The translations under genes and the position numbers were made by a program. The notes beneath the pieces were generated by a model, which worked only from the letters and a program-made list of their open reading frames with translations, ran no database searches and had not been told where the DNA came from. Source: Rhodoblastus sp963804045 (GTDB lineage Bacteria > Pseudomonadota > Alphaproteobacteria > Rhizobiales > Beijerinckiaceae). Taken from it: 64,000 bases of DNA. This document shows, piece by piece, positions 8,178 to 18,106 of this stretch (position 1 is the first letter of the stretch; each line of letters starts with the position of its first letter). The DNA is taken from the NCBI GenBank assembly GCA_963804045.1, contig CAWDOR010000029.1, forward strand, positions 1 through 64,000, written 5' to 3'.

Positions 8178-11100
8178 TCAGGCGCTGTCGCCGCCAACCA
8201 CTCGGGCGTCAGGATGGAACCTGCTGCCGTCGCGGCTGGCGAGCGCTTCATATTGTGCGTATTTTTCGGTCACCGCGGTTTGCGCCAGCGTGAGCAGTTC
8301 CGCGGCTTCTTCCGGACGGCTGCTGGCCAGGCTGCGATAACGCAACTCCTTGTACGCATAGTCTTTCAGAGGAATCGTCGGACGCGGCGAATCCAGCCGG
8401 AACGGCGCCTCGCCGGCCTTGCGCATCGCCGGATTGAAGCGGAACAGAGGCCAGTAACCGCAGGCCGCGGCAAGATCCTGCTGGGCCATCCCGTAGCGCA
8501 GATCAAATCCATGCGCGATGCAATGGCTGTAGGCGAGGATCAGCGATGGTCCGGGCCAGGCCTCGGCTTCGCGCATCGCCAGCAGTGTCTGCTGCGGATT
8601 GGCGCCCATGGCGACCTGGGCGACATAGACATTGCCATAGGCGATTGCCTGCAGCGCCAGATCCTTGCGCGCCACGCGCTTGCCGGCCGCGGCGAATTTG
8701 GCGACGGCCCCGAGGGGCGTAGCCTTCGACGCCTGTCCCCCGGTATTGGAATAAACCTCGGTGTCGAGCACCAGAACATTGACGTCGCGAGAGGCGGCCA
8801 GCACATGGTCGAGGCCGCCGTAGCCGATGTCATAGGCCCAGCCGTCGCCGCCGACGAGCCAGATGCTGCGGCGAACCAGATGATCGGCCACCGAGAGCAG
8901 ATTTTTTGCCTGGGGTTCGTCGCCCAGCTCGCGCAGGCGCCTTGTCAGTTCCGCGACACGACCGCGCTGCGCGAGAATTTCCGACTCGCGTATTTGTGGA
9001 GCGGCGAGAATCGCCTCGACCAGCGGCGCGCCGAGTTTCGGCGCCAGTTCGCGCGCCAGCCGCTCGGCGAGCGCCACATGCATGTCGGCGGCGAGCCTGA
9101 ACCCCAAACCAAATTCGGCATTGTCCTCGAACAAGGAATTCGACCAGGCGGGCCCACGCCCCTGCTTGTCTTTGGTCCAGGGGGTGACGGGCAGGTTGCC
9201 GCCATAGATCGACGAGCATCCGGTGGCGTTGGCGATCTGCAGGCGATCGCCGAACAATTGCGACAACAGACGCAGATAGGGCGTCTCGCCGCAACCGCCG
9301 CAGGCGCCGGAAAATTCGAACAACGGGTCAAGAAACTGGATGCCACGCACGTTGGCGAAGTCGACACGGGCGCGATCGTTCACGGGCAGGGTCTCGAAAA
9401 AAGCGACGTTCTCGCGCTCCGAATCCAGCAGCGGCGCCTTGGCGGCCATGTTGATCGCCTTGGTCGCCGGCGCGCTTGGGCTGTGCGCAGGGCAGACCTC
9501 GACGCAAATGCCGCATCCCGTGCAATCCTCCACGTAAAATTGCAGGGTGAAGCGGCTATCGGGATAGCCGCGCGCGTTGACCTCAGCCGATTTGAAGTTT
9601 TGCGGCGCAGGCGCAGCCGGATCGGCCAGCCGGGCGGCGTCGTAGAAGCGGGCGCGAATGACCGAATGCGGGCAGGCGATGGCGCATTGGCCGCACTGGA
9701 TACACAGGTCCGTCTCCCAGACCGGGACCTCGTCGGCGATATTGCGCTTTTCCCAGGCCGCTGTGCCAGACGGAAAGGTACCGTCGACCGGCATGGCGCT
9801 GACCGGCAGATCGTCGCCGCGCCCGGCCATGATTTCGGCCGTGAATTTTTGCACGAAATCCGGCGCCAGTGGCGAAACGATCGGCGGCCGTTCGGATTTG
9901 CTGGTCGCAACTTTGGGGATCTGGACTTCGCGCAGATGGGCCAATGTGTGGTCGACGGCGGCGAAATTCTGCGCGACGACGCTGGCGCCTTTGCGGCCAT
10001 AGGATTTTTCGATCATGTGCTTTATGCGCGCGACGGCTTCGTCCCTCGGCAAGACGCCGGAGATCGCGAAAAAGCAGGTTTGCAGCACAGTGTTGATGCG
10101 GCCGGCAAGTCCGGTGTCGCGCGCGACCTTTGAGGCGTCGATCACAAACAGGCGGAGGTTCTTGTCGATGATTTGCTGCTGGACGGGGCGGAGGAGATGA
10201 TCCCAGGCGACTTCAACCTCATAGGGGCAGTTGAGCAGGAAAATGGCGCCGGGAGCCGCGATCTTGAGCACGTCGATCTTGTCGAGAAAGGCGAACTGAT
10301 GACAGGCGACAAAGCGCGCCGCCGCGATCAGATAGGGCGCGAGAATCGGTCTCGGGCCGAAGCGAAGGTGCGAGACCGTCTGGGCGCCGGACTTATGGGA
10401 ATCATAGACGAAATAACCCTGGGCGTAGCGATCCGCATCTTCCGCCAGAATTTTGACGGTGTTCTTGTTGGCGCCGACCGTTCCATCGGAGCCGAGACCA
10501 TAAAACACGGCCCGAAAAACATCGTCGGTTTCGATCATGAAATCCGGATCGACGGCCAGGCTGGAGCCGGAAACATCGTCATTGACGCCGACCGTAAAAC
10601 TATTGGTGGGGTGCGGCCTGGCCAGTTCGTCGAACACGGCCTTGACCATGGCTGGCGTAAAGTCTTTCGAGGACAGGCCATAACGGCCGCCGATGACACG
10701 AGGCATGGTTTTCCGCGCGCCCTGAGCGACGGCTTGCGCCAGGGTCGCGACAACATCGAGATAGAGCGGCTCGCCGCTGGCGCCGGGCTCCTTCGTGCGG
10801 TCCAGCACGGCGATCGCGCCAACGCTTTCGGGCAAGGCAGCCAGAAAATGCGCGGCGGAAAACGGTCGGTAGAGCCGCACCTGCAGGACGCCGAGTTTTT
10901 GCCCCTGGACATCTGCGCGATTGAGAAATGCGGCTGTTTCGCGCGCTGTTTCCGCCGCCGAGCCGATCAGCACGATGACGCGGTCGGCGTCCATGGCGCC
11001 GTCATATTCGAACAATTTGTGGTTGCGGCCGGTTATTGCGGCGAAATCTTGCATCGCCCGTTCGACGATTTCCGGCGTACGGGCGTAAAACGGGTTGGCC

Positions 11101-11822
11101 GCCTCGCGCGCCTGGAAAAATGTGTCGGGATTTTGCGCCGTGCCGCGCACCACGGGACGCTCGGGCGTCAGCGCGCGGTCGCGGTGGGCGCGCACCAGAT
11201 CGTCGCGGATCATCGCGCGAATTTCCTCGTCTGACAGAAGCGTCAGCTTGTTCACTTCGTGCGAGGTGCGGAATCCGTCGAAGAAATGCACGAAGGGAAT
11301 CCGGCTCTCGAGCGTCGCTATCTGCGCGATCAAGGCCAGGTCATGCGCCTCCTGCACCGAGCCGGATGAGAGCAAGGCGAAGCCGCTGGAGCGGATCGCC
11401 ATGACATCGGAATGATCGCCGAAGATCGAAAGGGCCTGCGTGGCGACGGAGCGCGCGGCGACGTGGAATACGGTCGAAGTCAGCTCGCCGGCGATCTTAA
11501 ACATGTTGGGCAGCATCAGCAGCAGGCCCTGCGACGACGTGAAGGTCGTCGTCAGCGCGCCCGATTGCAGCGCGCCGTGGACGGCGCCCGAGGCGCCGCC
11601 CTCGCTCTGCATTTCCTGCACCACGGGTATGCTGCCAAAAATATTGCGGATATTTTTCGAGGCCCATTCGTCGGCCAGTTCCGCCATGGTCGAGGACGGC
11701 GTGATCGGATAGATGGCGCAGACTTCGTTGACGCGATAGGCGACATGGGCGGCGGCGGTATTGCCGTCGATCGTCGTCGTGGTGCGAACTATTGCCGCGC
11801 TCGTGTTAAGGGCGAGGTTCAT
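8178..11822 (-). CDS. nifJ: Pyruvate:ferredoxin (flavodoxin) oxidoreductase
   Basis: A 1214-residue single-chain enzyme that converts pyruvate and CoA to acetyl-CoA and CO2 while reducing ferredoxin or flavodoxin. In order I see the N-terminal pyrimidine-binding domain (AAHVAYRVNEVCAIYPITPSS), the CoA/transketolase-C region, the gamma domain (YGLGSDGTVGANKN), two 4Fe-4S motifs (CIQCGQCAIACPHSVI and CTGCGICVEVCP) and the thiamine-diphosphate domain (GDGWAYDIGYGGLDHVLA). The length is normal for NifJ. Its ATG overlaps the stop of the upstream oxidoreductase gene (ATGA), so the two are translationally coupled. No nif genes are nearby, so a fermentative role is more likely than nitrogen fixation. 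Confidence 0.93.
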   Translation of the reverse strand: MNLALNTSAAIVRTTTTIDGNTAAAHVAYRVNEVCAIYPITPSSTMAELADEWASKNIRNIFGSIPVVQEMQSEGGASGAVHGALQSGALTTTFTSSQGLLLMLPNMFKIAGELTSTVFHVAARSVATQALSIFGDHSDVMAIRSSGFALLSSGSVQEAHDLALIAQIATLESRIPFVHFFDGFRTSHEVNKLTLLSDEEIRAMIRDDLVRAHRDRALTPERPVVRGTAQNPDTFFQAREAANPFYARTPEIVERAMQDFAAITGRNHKLFEYDGAMDADRVIVLIGSAAETARETAAFLNRADVQGQKLGVLQVRLYRPFSAAHFLAALPESVGAIAVLDRTKEPGASGEPLYLDVVATLAQAVAQGARKTMPRVIGGRYGLSSKDFTPAMVKAVFDELARPHPTNSFTVGVNDDVSGSSLAVDPDFMIETDDVFRAVFYGLGSDGTVGANKNTVKILAEDADRYAQGYFVYDSHKSGAQTVSHLRFGPRPILAPYLIAAARFVACHQFAFLDKIDVLKIAAPGAIFLLNCPYEVEVAWDHLLRPVQQQIIDKNLRLFVIDASKVARDTGLAGRINTVLQTCFFAISGVLPRDEAVARIKHMIEKSYGRKGASVVAQNFAAVDHTLAHLREVQIPKVATSKSERPPIVSPLAPDFVQKFTAEIMAGRGDDLPVSAMPVDGTFPSGTAAWEKRNIADEVPVWETDLCIQCGQCAIACPHSVIRARFYDAARLADPAAPAPQNFKSAEVNARGYPDSRFTLQFYVEDCTGCGICVEVCPAHSPSAPATKAINMAAKAPLLDSERENVAFFETLPVNDRARVDFANVRGIQFLDPLFEFSGACGGCGETPYLRLLSQLFGDRLQIANATGCSSIYGGNLPVTPWTKDKQGRGPAWSNSLFEDNAEFGLGFRLAADMHVALAERLARELAPKLGAPLVEAILAAPQIRESEILAQRGRVAELTRRLRELGDEPQAKNLLSVADHLVRRSIWLVGGDGWAYDIGYGGLDHVLAASRDVNVLVLDTEVYSNTGGQASKATPLGAVAKFAAAGKRVARKDLALQAIAYGNVYVAQVAMGANPQQTLLAMREAEAWPGPSLILAYSHCIAHGFDLRYGMAQQDLAAACGYWPLFRFNPAMRKAGEAPFRLDSPRPTIPLKDYAYKELRYRSLASSRPEEAAELLTLAQTAVTEKYAQYEALASRDGSRFHPDARVVGGDSA

Positions 11823-13471
11823 GCTGATCGCTCCGTCGCGAGAGGCTCGGGACTCATCCCGATGGCGTGGCAGGGGCATTGCTCGAAACAGACCGCGCAG
11901 CCGGTGCAAAGCGCATAGTCGAATAGGTAGCGGCGGCCCGGTCCGAGCTTTATGATGGCCTCTTCCGGGCAGGCGGCGTAGCACTGGTCGCATTCGAAGC
12001 AATTGCCGCAGGAGAGGCAGCGCCGCGCTTCGTAGCGCGCCTCCGGCTCGCTCAAACCCGCCATTGTCTCGGCAAACCCGTCAGCCAGTCGTTCGGCTAC
12101 CGACAATTCGCCTTGAATGGAAGGCGGCGCGTCGGCATAAATCGGCAGATGGAGCAGATCGAACGTCGCGATGGGATGTTTTGGAAGTTTTTGCTCCTTC
12201 GCGCCTTGCAAAAAGGCGTCGATGGCGCGCGCGGCCTTCTTGCCATGGCCGACGGCGGCGGTGACGCTTCGCTCACCCGGCGCCATGTCGCCGCCGGCGA
12301 AGACGCCTGGGCGGCCGGTCATCATTTGTGAATCGACGATCACCAGATCGTCCCGCGTAAAGGCGACGCCGGGCGCATTGCGCAAGAACCCGCAATCGCT
12401 TTGCTGGCCGAGCGCCAGCACCACCGAATCCGCCGCCAGGGTTTCGAACTCGCCCGTCGGCAGCGCCCGGCCGGACTTGTCGAGCCGCATCGTCTCGACC
12501 GTGAGCGTGCTCAAGCCGATGTCCTTGATCGTGCTCAACCACTTGATCTTGACGCCCTCAGACAGGGCTTCGTCGGCCTCGAAGGCCTGGGCTGGCATGT
12601 GGGCGCGGTCGCGGCGATAGACGATCAGCGTCTCCTCGGCGCCCAACCTTCGCGCCATGCGCGCCGCATCCATGGCGGTATTGCCGCCGCCGTAGACGAT
12701 CACACGGCGGCCGAGGCGCGGCGCCTCGCCAGTCTCCACATCATGCAGCATCTTGATGGCGTCGATCACCTTTGCGGCGTCGCGCGCGGGAATGTCGATC
12801 TTCTTGCCGATCTGCGTGCCGATGGCGACGAACACGGCGTCGAAAGAGCCGGCGGCCTGTTCAGCGATGATATCCTCGACCTTGTGATTGAGGACGATCT
12901 TGACCCCCATGGCTTCGATGCGGGCGATTTCCTTCATCAGTTCTGCGCGCGGCAGGCGATAGGCGGGAATGCCGAAATGCAGCATGCCGCCAGGCAGGGG
13001 ACCGGCTTCATGCACTTCGACCGCATGGCCGAGACGCGCCAGATGGTAGGCGGCGGATAATCCGCTCGGGCCGCCGCCGACGACAAGAATGCGCTTGCCG
13101 GTGGCCGCGGCGGCCTTGTCCGGCGTCCAGCCTTGCTCGGTCGCCATGTCGCCGAGGAAACGCTCGACGGCGTGGATGTTGATCGCGCTGTCGAGTTGGG
13201 CGCGGTTGCAACCGGTCTCGCAAGGATGATAGCAGACGCGCCCATGCACGGCGGGGAAGGGATTGTCGCGCAGGATGGTCCGCCAGGCTTCGCGGTAATT
13301 TCCGGCCTGGGCGAGATCGAGCCAGGCCTGCACATTCTCGCCCGCCGGGCACGCGTTGTTGCAGGGCGGAAGGAGATCGGCATAAAGGGGCCTTTTGTCG
13401 CGGACGGGCCCGGTTCCCTTTTCGCGCAGCAGGTCGATGACGGGCGTGAAGTCTGATTGTCTTGATGTCAT
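11819..13471 (-). CDS. GltD-like NAD(P)-dependent oxidoreductase with C-terminal ferredoxin domain
   Basis: A 550-residue protein. An N-terminal Fe-S segment (CNNACPAGENVQAW) precedes two Rossmann domains (VVGGGPSGLSAAYHLARLGH for FAD; VIVYGGGNTAMDAARMARR for NAD(P)H), and a C-terminal double 4Fe-4S ferredoxin (CLSCGNCFECDQCYAACP and CTGCAVCFEQCP). This is the glutamate synthase small-subunit architecture without a large subunit. Coupled by ATGA overlaps to the MFS gene upstream and nifJ downstream, it probably passes electrons between NAD(P)H and the ferredoxin reduced by NifJ. That role is inferred from the operon. Confidence 0.85.
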   Translation of the reverse strand: MTSRQSDFTPVIDLLREKGTGPVRDKRPLYADLLPPCNNACPAGENVQAWLDLAQAGNYREAWRTILRDNPFPAVHGRVCYHPCETGCNRAQLDSAINIHAVERFLGDMATEQGWTPDKAAAATGKRILVVGGGPSGLSAAYHLARLGHAVEVHEAGPLPGGMLHFGIPAYRLPRAELMKEIARIEAMGVKIVLNHKVEDIIAEQAAGSFDAVFVAIGTQIGKKIDIPARDAAKVIDAIKMLHDVETGEAPRLGRRVIVYGGGNTAMDAARMARRLGAEETLIVYRRDRAHMPAQAFEADEALSEGVKIKWLSTIKDIGLSTLTVETMRLDKSGRALPTGEFETLAADSVVLALGQQSDCGFLRNAPGVAFTRDDLVIVDSQMMTGRPGVFAGGDMAPGERSVTAAVGHGKKAARAIDAFLQGAKEQKLPKHPIATFDLLHLPIYADAPPSIQGELSVAERLADGFAETMAGLSEPEARYEARRCLSCGNCFECDQCYAACPEEAIIKLGPGRRYLFDYALCTGCAVCFEQCPCHAIGMSPEPLATERSA

Positions 13472-14799
13472 TGGGGCGCTTGCTCCTGCGCTTGCGGGCC
13501 GCCCACGGGCGTCCGCCGCGCGCTCCCGGTCTCGCGCAGGAACAGCGTGAGAATGAGCGAAAGGACGATCGCCACGGCCCAGACGATGTCGGCCTCGCGG
13601 AAATTGGCCAGTGTCAGCGTCGCGCCGCCGGAAAGCCGCATCAGCACGAAGCCGAACAGCGGCGCGAGCAGGGCGCTCAGGCTGAACACCAGGAAATTCA
13701 TGGCGCCGGTGGCGCTGCCCTTGACCTTGTCCGGATTGGCTTCCTTGATCATCGCATAGGGGATCATCGCCGCGCCCGAGCCAATGCCGAAGACGAGGCC
13801 GCCGATATAATGCGGAATATAGGCGTCGAGAAAGGCGATGGCGCCGCCCGAAAGCAGCATGATCGCCATGCCCGCGATGAGCACCGGCTTGCGCAGGCCG
13901 ATGCGGTCGGCGATGTAGCCGAGCAGCGGCGCGCCAATCACCCAGCCGAGCGGCGCCATCGAGGAGCGCATGACCGCCTGCGCCGCCGTGACCCCCAGTT
14001 CCAGCTTGAGATGCGGCACGCCCCAGATCATGTCGCCGATGGTGGTCGGCATGAACAGCAGGCCGCCGATGGCGCCGCAAATATAGGACTGGGGATTGGT
14101 CAAGACGATTTTGTAAGGCGCGAACATGGTCCGCAGCGGGCCGCTGGCCGGTTCATGCTGGCGCGGCGTCGCGACCAGCATCAGCAGCGCCAGTAGCGCG
14201 AGCGCGCCGCCCGCATAGATCCAGAACGAATGCCAGTCGATCACGCCATGGGTCAGCGGTCCTACGGCGAATTGTCCGGCAAAGCCGCCGAGCATGCCTG
14301 CCAGCTGAGTGAAGCCGACGGCGGTGGCCAGCCATTTTGCAGAAAATCCATGCACCGCGAGATAGACGGCGCCGGTGAAGGCGAAGGCCGATCCGGCGCC
14401 CTGCAACAGCCGTCCGCCTTCCGCCGCGCCGATCGAGCCCAGGCCAAACAGCCCGCTGCCCAGGGCGACGGTGAGGACGCCGACGAAGATCGGGAAATTT
14501 GCGCCAAAGCGGTCGAGCGACGCGCCGGCCACGATCGCGAAGCCGGCATAGGTGTAGTAGTAAAGCCCAAGCAGTGAGCTCACTCCAAGCGTGGTCAGGC
14601 TGAACGCTTTGGTCAGTTCGGGTATCATCACGCCAGGAGCCGAACGAAGCGCGTATTGCAGAAAATAGAAGACCAGGCACAGCGCCCATGCGGCCAGATA
14701 GGCGCTGCGCCGCGGGAATGGCTTCGTCGTCGCCGCCATGCGGATTGTCGCCTGCGCCAGGACGGCCGGAGCATTGAAGTCTGTCTGTGGCTGTTGCAT
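13468..14799 (-). CDS. MFS transporter, first gene of the nifJ operon
   Basis: A 443-residue major facilitator with about 12 membrane helices, including YFLQYALRSAPGVMIPEL in helix 1 and the loop LDRFGANFP after helix 2. The start at 14799 has GGAGGG six bases upstream. A longer frame to 14904 would run through the regulon element, so it is rejected. Substrate unknown; because it leads a pyruvate-oxidising operon, a carboxylate is a reasonable guess only. The stop overlaps the next start (ATGA). The element at 14863-14876 lies 63 bases upstream and probably controls the whole five-gene unit down to mgtA. Confidence 0.75.
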   Translation of the reverse strand: MQQPQTDFNAPAVLAQATIRMAATTKPFPRRSAYLAAWALCLVFYFLQYALRSAPGVMIPELTKAFSLTTLGVSSLLGLYYYTYAGFAIVAGASLDRFGANFPIFVGVLTVALGSGLFGLGSIGAAEGGRLLQGAGSAFAFTGAVYLAVHGFSAKWLATAVGFTQLAGMLGGFAGQFAVGPLTHGVIDWHSFWIYAGGALALLALLMLVATPRQHEPASGPLRTMFAPYKIVLTNPQSYICGAIGGLLFMPTTIGDMIWGVPHLKLELGVTAAQAVMRSSMAPLGWVIGAPLLGYIADRIGLRKPVLIAGMAIMLLSGGAIAFLDAYIPHYIGGLVFGIGSGAAMIPYAMIKEANPDKVKGSATGAMNFLVFSLSALLAPLFGFVLMRLSGGATLTLANFREADIVWAVAIVLSLILTLFLRETGSARRTPVGGPQAQEQAPQ

Positions 14800-14862
14800 G
14801 CGTCCCTCCGGGAGAGGCCGAGTAACGCAATCATAGAGGCCACATCCACGAAAGCGGCAGGT

Positions 14863-14876
14863 TCGGAAACTACTCA
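14863..14876 (-). promoter_or_regulatory. Regulon element upstream of the MFS-nifJ-mgtA operon
   Basis: Minus strand TGAGTAGTTTCCGA followed by ACCTGCCG, a perfect core match ending 63 bases before ATG 14799. The remaining bases between 14800 and 15006 show nothing else recognisable. Confidence 0.75.
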
Positions 14877-15006
14877 CGTTGGCCCGGCAGGCGACTGCCT
14901 CCAAAGCGCCGGCGCGAAAAGAGTCGAAGCGGTTGAGCGCCAGCGCGGCAAGACGAGGCAGATCGTGGTCACCTCGTGATCCATCGTCGCGACCAGAGTC
15001 ATCGAT

Positions 15007-16131
15007 TCAGTCCAGCGTCTCGCGATAAAACCAGACCGCGACGGCGATGACGACAGACATGAACAGCGCGAGCGGCCACAGGTCGGGCGCGATCTCCGTC
15101 CAGCCATTTCCCTTCAGCATGATCCCGCGCACAATGCGCACCGCATGTGTGGTGGGCAGCAACTCGCCGACCCACTGCGCCCATGAGGGCATGCCGAGGA
15201 ACGGAAACATGAATCCCGACAGCAGGAAGGATGGCATCAGCATGAATTGCGCCATCTGTGTCGCCTGCATCTGATTGCTCGCAATGGTCGAGAAAGTGAC
15301 CCCCAGCGCCAGATTGCCGCCCATGAACAGCCCGAGCGCGAACAGCAGCAGCGGAATCGAGCCGCGAATGGGCATGCCGAAAAACAGCGACGAAGTGATG
15401 AGCACCAGCGCCAGCTGCACATAGCCGACGACCAGATAGGGCATGATCTTGGCCAGCATCACTTCGAGCGGCCGCACCGGCATCGCCAGCAGGTTTTCCA
15501 TCGTTCCGCGCTCGCGTTCCTTGGTTATGGACAGCGTCGTCGCAAACAGCGTCGAAAAAATCAGGATCATGCAAACCAGGCCCGGCACGATGTTGAGCAC
15601 GGTCAGCCGCTCGGGATTGTAGCGGGCGTGAATGACGAATTGGAAGGGCGCAGTCTGCGGCGGGTTCTGCCTGATGGAGGGCAGGTCGCGTTGCAGATCG
15701 GCGACCAGCGAGGTCAGCGCCGCCGTCGCATTGCCGATCGCCGAGGGGTCGGTCGCGTCGGCGTCGATGAGAACGGATGGAGATTCGCCGCGATCGACCG
15801 CCCGGTCGAATTCGGGCGGAATTTCGACGACGAACAGAAGTTCGCCGTCCGCCAACGCCTCATTGGCCTCGGCTTCGGTGGCAAGCGGAACGATATTGAA
15901 ATAGCCGGAATTCTTCATCGCGGCGATGATCGTGCGCTCATATCTGGAATGAGCGGTCGAGAGCAGGCCGGTTGGCAAATTTTTTGGATCGGTGTTGATG
16001 GCGTAGCCGAACAAGAACAGTTGCATGATCGGGATGGCGATGAGGATGCGCAAGGTCATGGCGTCGCGGCGGACCTGGGTCCATTCCTTGCGCATCAGCG
16101 CGAACAGGCGCGGGAACGAAAAGCTCATCAT
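15007..16131 (-). CDS. ABC-2 type transporter permease
   Basis: A 374-residue permease of the YhhJ/YbhS type: one N-terminal helix (LRILIAIPIMQLFLFGYAIN), a periplasmic domain of about 150 residues, then five C-terminal helices with the loop SITKERERGTMENLLAMPV typical of ABC-2 permeases. The start is taken at ATG 16131, which overlaps the ATPase stop (ATGA); ATG 16128 directly follows. With the adjacent ATPase and the HlyD-like adaptor it forms an ABC exporter. The substrate is unknown, and no outer-membrane channel gene is adjacent. Confidence 0.85.
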   Translation of the reverse strand: MMSFSFPRLFALMRKEWTQVRRDAMTLRILIAIPIMQLFLFGYAINTDPKNLPTGLLSTAHSRYERTIIAAMKNSGYFNIVPLATEAEANEALADGELLFVVEIPPEFDRAVDRGESPSVLIDADATDPSAIGNATAALTSLVADLQRDLPSIRQNPPQTAPFQFVIHARYNPERLTVLNIVPGLVCMILIFSTLFATTLSITKERERGTMENLLAMPVRPLEVMLAKIMPYLVVGYVQLALVLITSSLFFGMPIRGSIPLLLFALGLFMGGNLALGVTFSTIASNQMQATQMAQFMLMPSFLLSGFMFPFLGMPSWAQWVGELLPTTHAVRIVRGIMLKGNGWTEIAPDLWPLALFMSVVIAVAVWFYRETLD

Positions 16132-17057
16132 CGCGGAGCGGCCTTGACTCTGAGCATGTGAATGAACGCATCCTCCAGCCGGGGTTCGACCTCGACCCAA
16201 TTGAGGCCGTCGCCGACGGAATGGATGGCGCTGGTCAAATCCGTGCGGTCGGTTCCCGCCACATGCAGCGCGCGCCCGAACACCGCCGCTGCTTCGACCC
16301 CGTTGGCATGCCGCAAAGCGCGGGCGGCGGCGTCAATGCCTGCGCCGGTCGCGTCGAATGTGACGAGCCCGGCTTGGCGCGTGACTTCGTCGGCGCTGCC
16401 TTGCACCACGATATGTCCGTCGGCGAGATAGACGATGCGTTTGCAGCGCTCCGCTTCGTCCATGTAATGCGTCGAGACCAGGACGGTCAGCCCTTCGCTC
16501 GCCATGTCATTGATCAAGTCCCAGAATTCGCGGCGCGCCAAAGCGTCGACACCCGACGTCGGTTCATCGAGCAGCAGAAGTTCCGGCCGGTGCATCACAC
16601 AGGCGGCGAGCGCCAGCCTTTGCTTCCAGCCGCCGGAAAGCTCGGCCGCCAATTGATCGCGCCGGTCCACCAAGCCCATCCGGACCATGATGTCTTCTAT
16701 CGCCTGGGTTCGCGTGCTCATTTCATAGACGCGGGCGACGAAATCGAGATTCTCGAACACCGTGAGGTCGTCGTACAGGCTGAATTTCTGCGTCATGTAG
16801 CCGACATTGCGGCGGATCAGCGCGGCCTGGCCGATGATGTCCAGGCCGATGCATTGGCCGGAGCCGGAGTCGGGGACGAGAAGGCCGCAGAGCATGCGGA
16901 TGGTGGTCGTCTTGCCGCTGCCGTTGGCGCCGAGAAAGCCGCAAATTTCGCCTCTGGCGACCTGCAGGGTCAACCCTTCGACAACCTTTCGGGCGCCGAA
17001 GCTCTTGTGCAGGTCGCGAACGTCGATGACGTGATCGCTCGTTTCTGCTGCGCTCAC
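16128..17057 (-). CDS. ABC transporter ATP-binding protein
   Basis: A 309-residue ATPase with Walker A GANGSGKTTT, Q-loop region MTQKFSLYDDLT, signature LSGGWKQR, Walker B LLLLDEPTSGVD and the switch His in STHYMDEAERC. About 80 residues follow the nucleotide-binding domain, as in YbhF/CcmA-type exporters. The start is GTG 17057, overlapping the adaptor's TGA stop. It sits between adaptor and permease in one operon driven from the element at 18107. Confidence 0.88.
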   Translation of the reverse strand: MSAAETSDHVIDVRDLHKSFGARKVVEGLTLQVARGEICGFLGANGSGKTTTIRMLCGLLVPDSGSGQCIGLDIIGQAALIRRNVGYMTQKFSLYDDLTVFENLDFVARVYEMSTRTQAIEDIMVRMGLVDRRDQLAAELSGGWKQRLALAACVMHRPELLLLDEPTSGVDALARREFWDLINDMASEGLTVLVSTHYMDEAERCKRIVYLADGHIVVQGSADEVTRQAGLVTFDATGAGIDAAARALRHANGVEAAAVFGRALHVAGTDRTDLTSAIHSVGDGLNWVEVEPRLEDAFIHMLRVKAAPR

Positions 17058-18068
17058 TTCTCCTGCCCTTGGACCTTGGGGCGTATCGATACCGGCTGGC
17101 CCGGATTGAGCAGTGGCGCGTCCCCCGGCCTCGAGCGCGCTTCCGCCAGAAATACGAACTTTGCACGTGTCAACTCGCTGTAGATGACGGGTGGCGTGTA
17201 TTCGGCCTTGGGTGCGATGAATGAGATCGTCGCCGACATTTTTGGCGTGCAGGTATCGCAGAGAAGCCAGACTTCGTCGCCCTGATGAACCCGGGGCAAG
17301 TCCGCCTCGGGAATGAAGAAGCGCACGAAGATATTTTCGGGCGGCAGGATCGAAGCGACGGGCGCGTCGGCGGCGAGCAATTCGCCGGCGCGGGCCAGCA
17401 CGTCGGCGACAACGCCTGAGACAGGCGACGCGACATGGCGCTGGTCGAGCCGCCAGCGCGCCATCGCCACGGCGGCTTTGGCGGCGCCGACCGTCGCGGT
17501 CTGCGCCTTGATGTCTCCGTCGCGCCCGTAATGCGCGCGCGCCTGGGCGAGCATGGCTTCCGGCGCAAGAACCTTGGAAATGGCGGAGCGGAGGTCAGCC
17601 TTTTCCTGGTCGACGATCTGCACGGTGGCCGCGCCGGTCTTGAGCAGAGCGACGTTGCGCGCAAGATCGTCCTGGATCTTGTCGCGCGCGGCCTGGGCGT
17701 CGGTCAGATTGGCTTCCGCTTGAAGAATTTCGGTGGGCTTGGACGGACTTTGCAAATTGACCAGCTGGTCCTCAGCTTGCGCCAGTTGCCGCGCCGCCTG
17801 ATCGCTGGCGGCCAGATCGTCGGCGTCGTCCTGGTCGAACAAGGGGCGCCTTGACGATTCGATCACCGCGCATGACGTGAACCGCGGTCAGCAAGCCCTG
17901 TTGCGTCGGCCCGGCTTTGACGAAATCCGCTTCGGCATAGCCCTGCCATTCGATAACCGCGGGTTTTCGCGGGCGCAGGGATAACCACGCGCCGACGACC
18001 AGGCATGAGATCGCGACGATTGCAATGACGACGCGCGGCTTTGTGACTTCGGTCGATTCTATCAGCAT
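17054..18068 (-). pseudogene. HlyD-type membrane fusion protein, frameshifted
   Basis: Two frames together make one HlyD/YbhG-like adaptor of about 337 residues. The first frame (18068 to about 17845) gives the membrane anchor (VVIAIVAISCLVVGAWLSL) and the first biotinyl-lipoyl half ending HVMRGDRIVKAPL. The second continues FDQDDADDLAASDQAA, the coiled-coil hairpin, the second lipoyl half and the barrel domain. The switch falls in a four-G run at 17843-17846 (CCCC on the coding strand); removing one C restores VKAPLFDQDD. The rest is intact and the downstream ABC genes look functional, so a sequencing error is as likely as real inactivation. Confidence 0.75.
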
Positions 18069-18106
18069 GAGAAAATCGTGCGCCGGCGCGGGCGCAGCCG
18101 AAAGGT

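Noticed and set aside
8214..10133. 639-codon plus-strand ORF opposite nifJ
   Set aside because: Shadow of nifJ, whose own motifs are unmistakable.
14863..14876. Element as an EcfG, sigma-54 or FixK/FNR site
   Set aside because: GGAAC-N16-GTT, GG-N10-GC spacing and TTGAT-N4-ATCAA are absent from the conserved positions; the GGAA seen on the opposite strand lacks a partner at fixed distance.
14874..15002. 42-codon minus-strand ORF starting at 15002 and ending in the element
   Set aside because: No ribosome binding site, no family, and it ends in the regulatory element by chance of its TGA.
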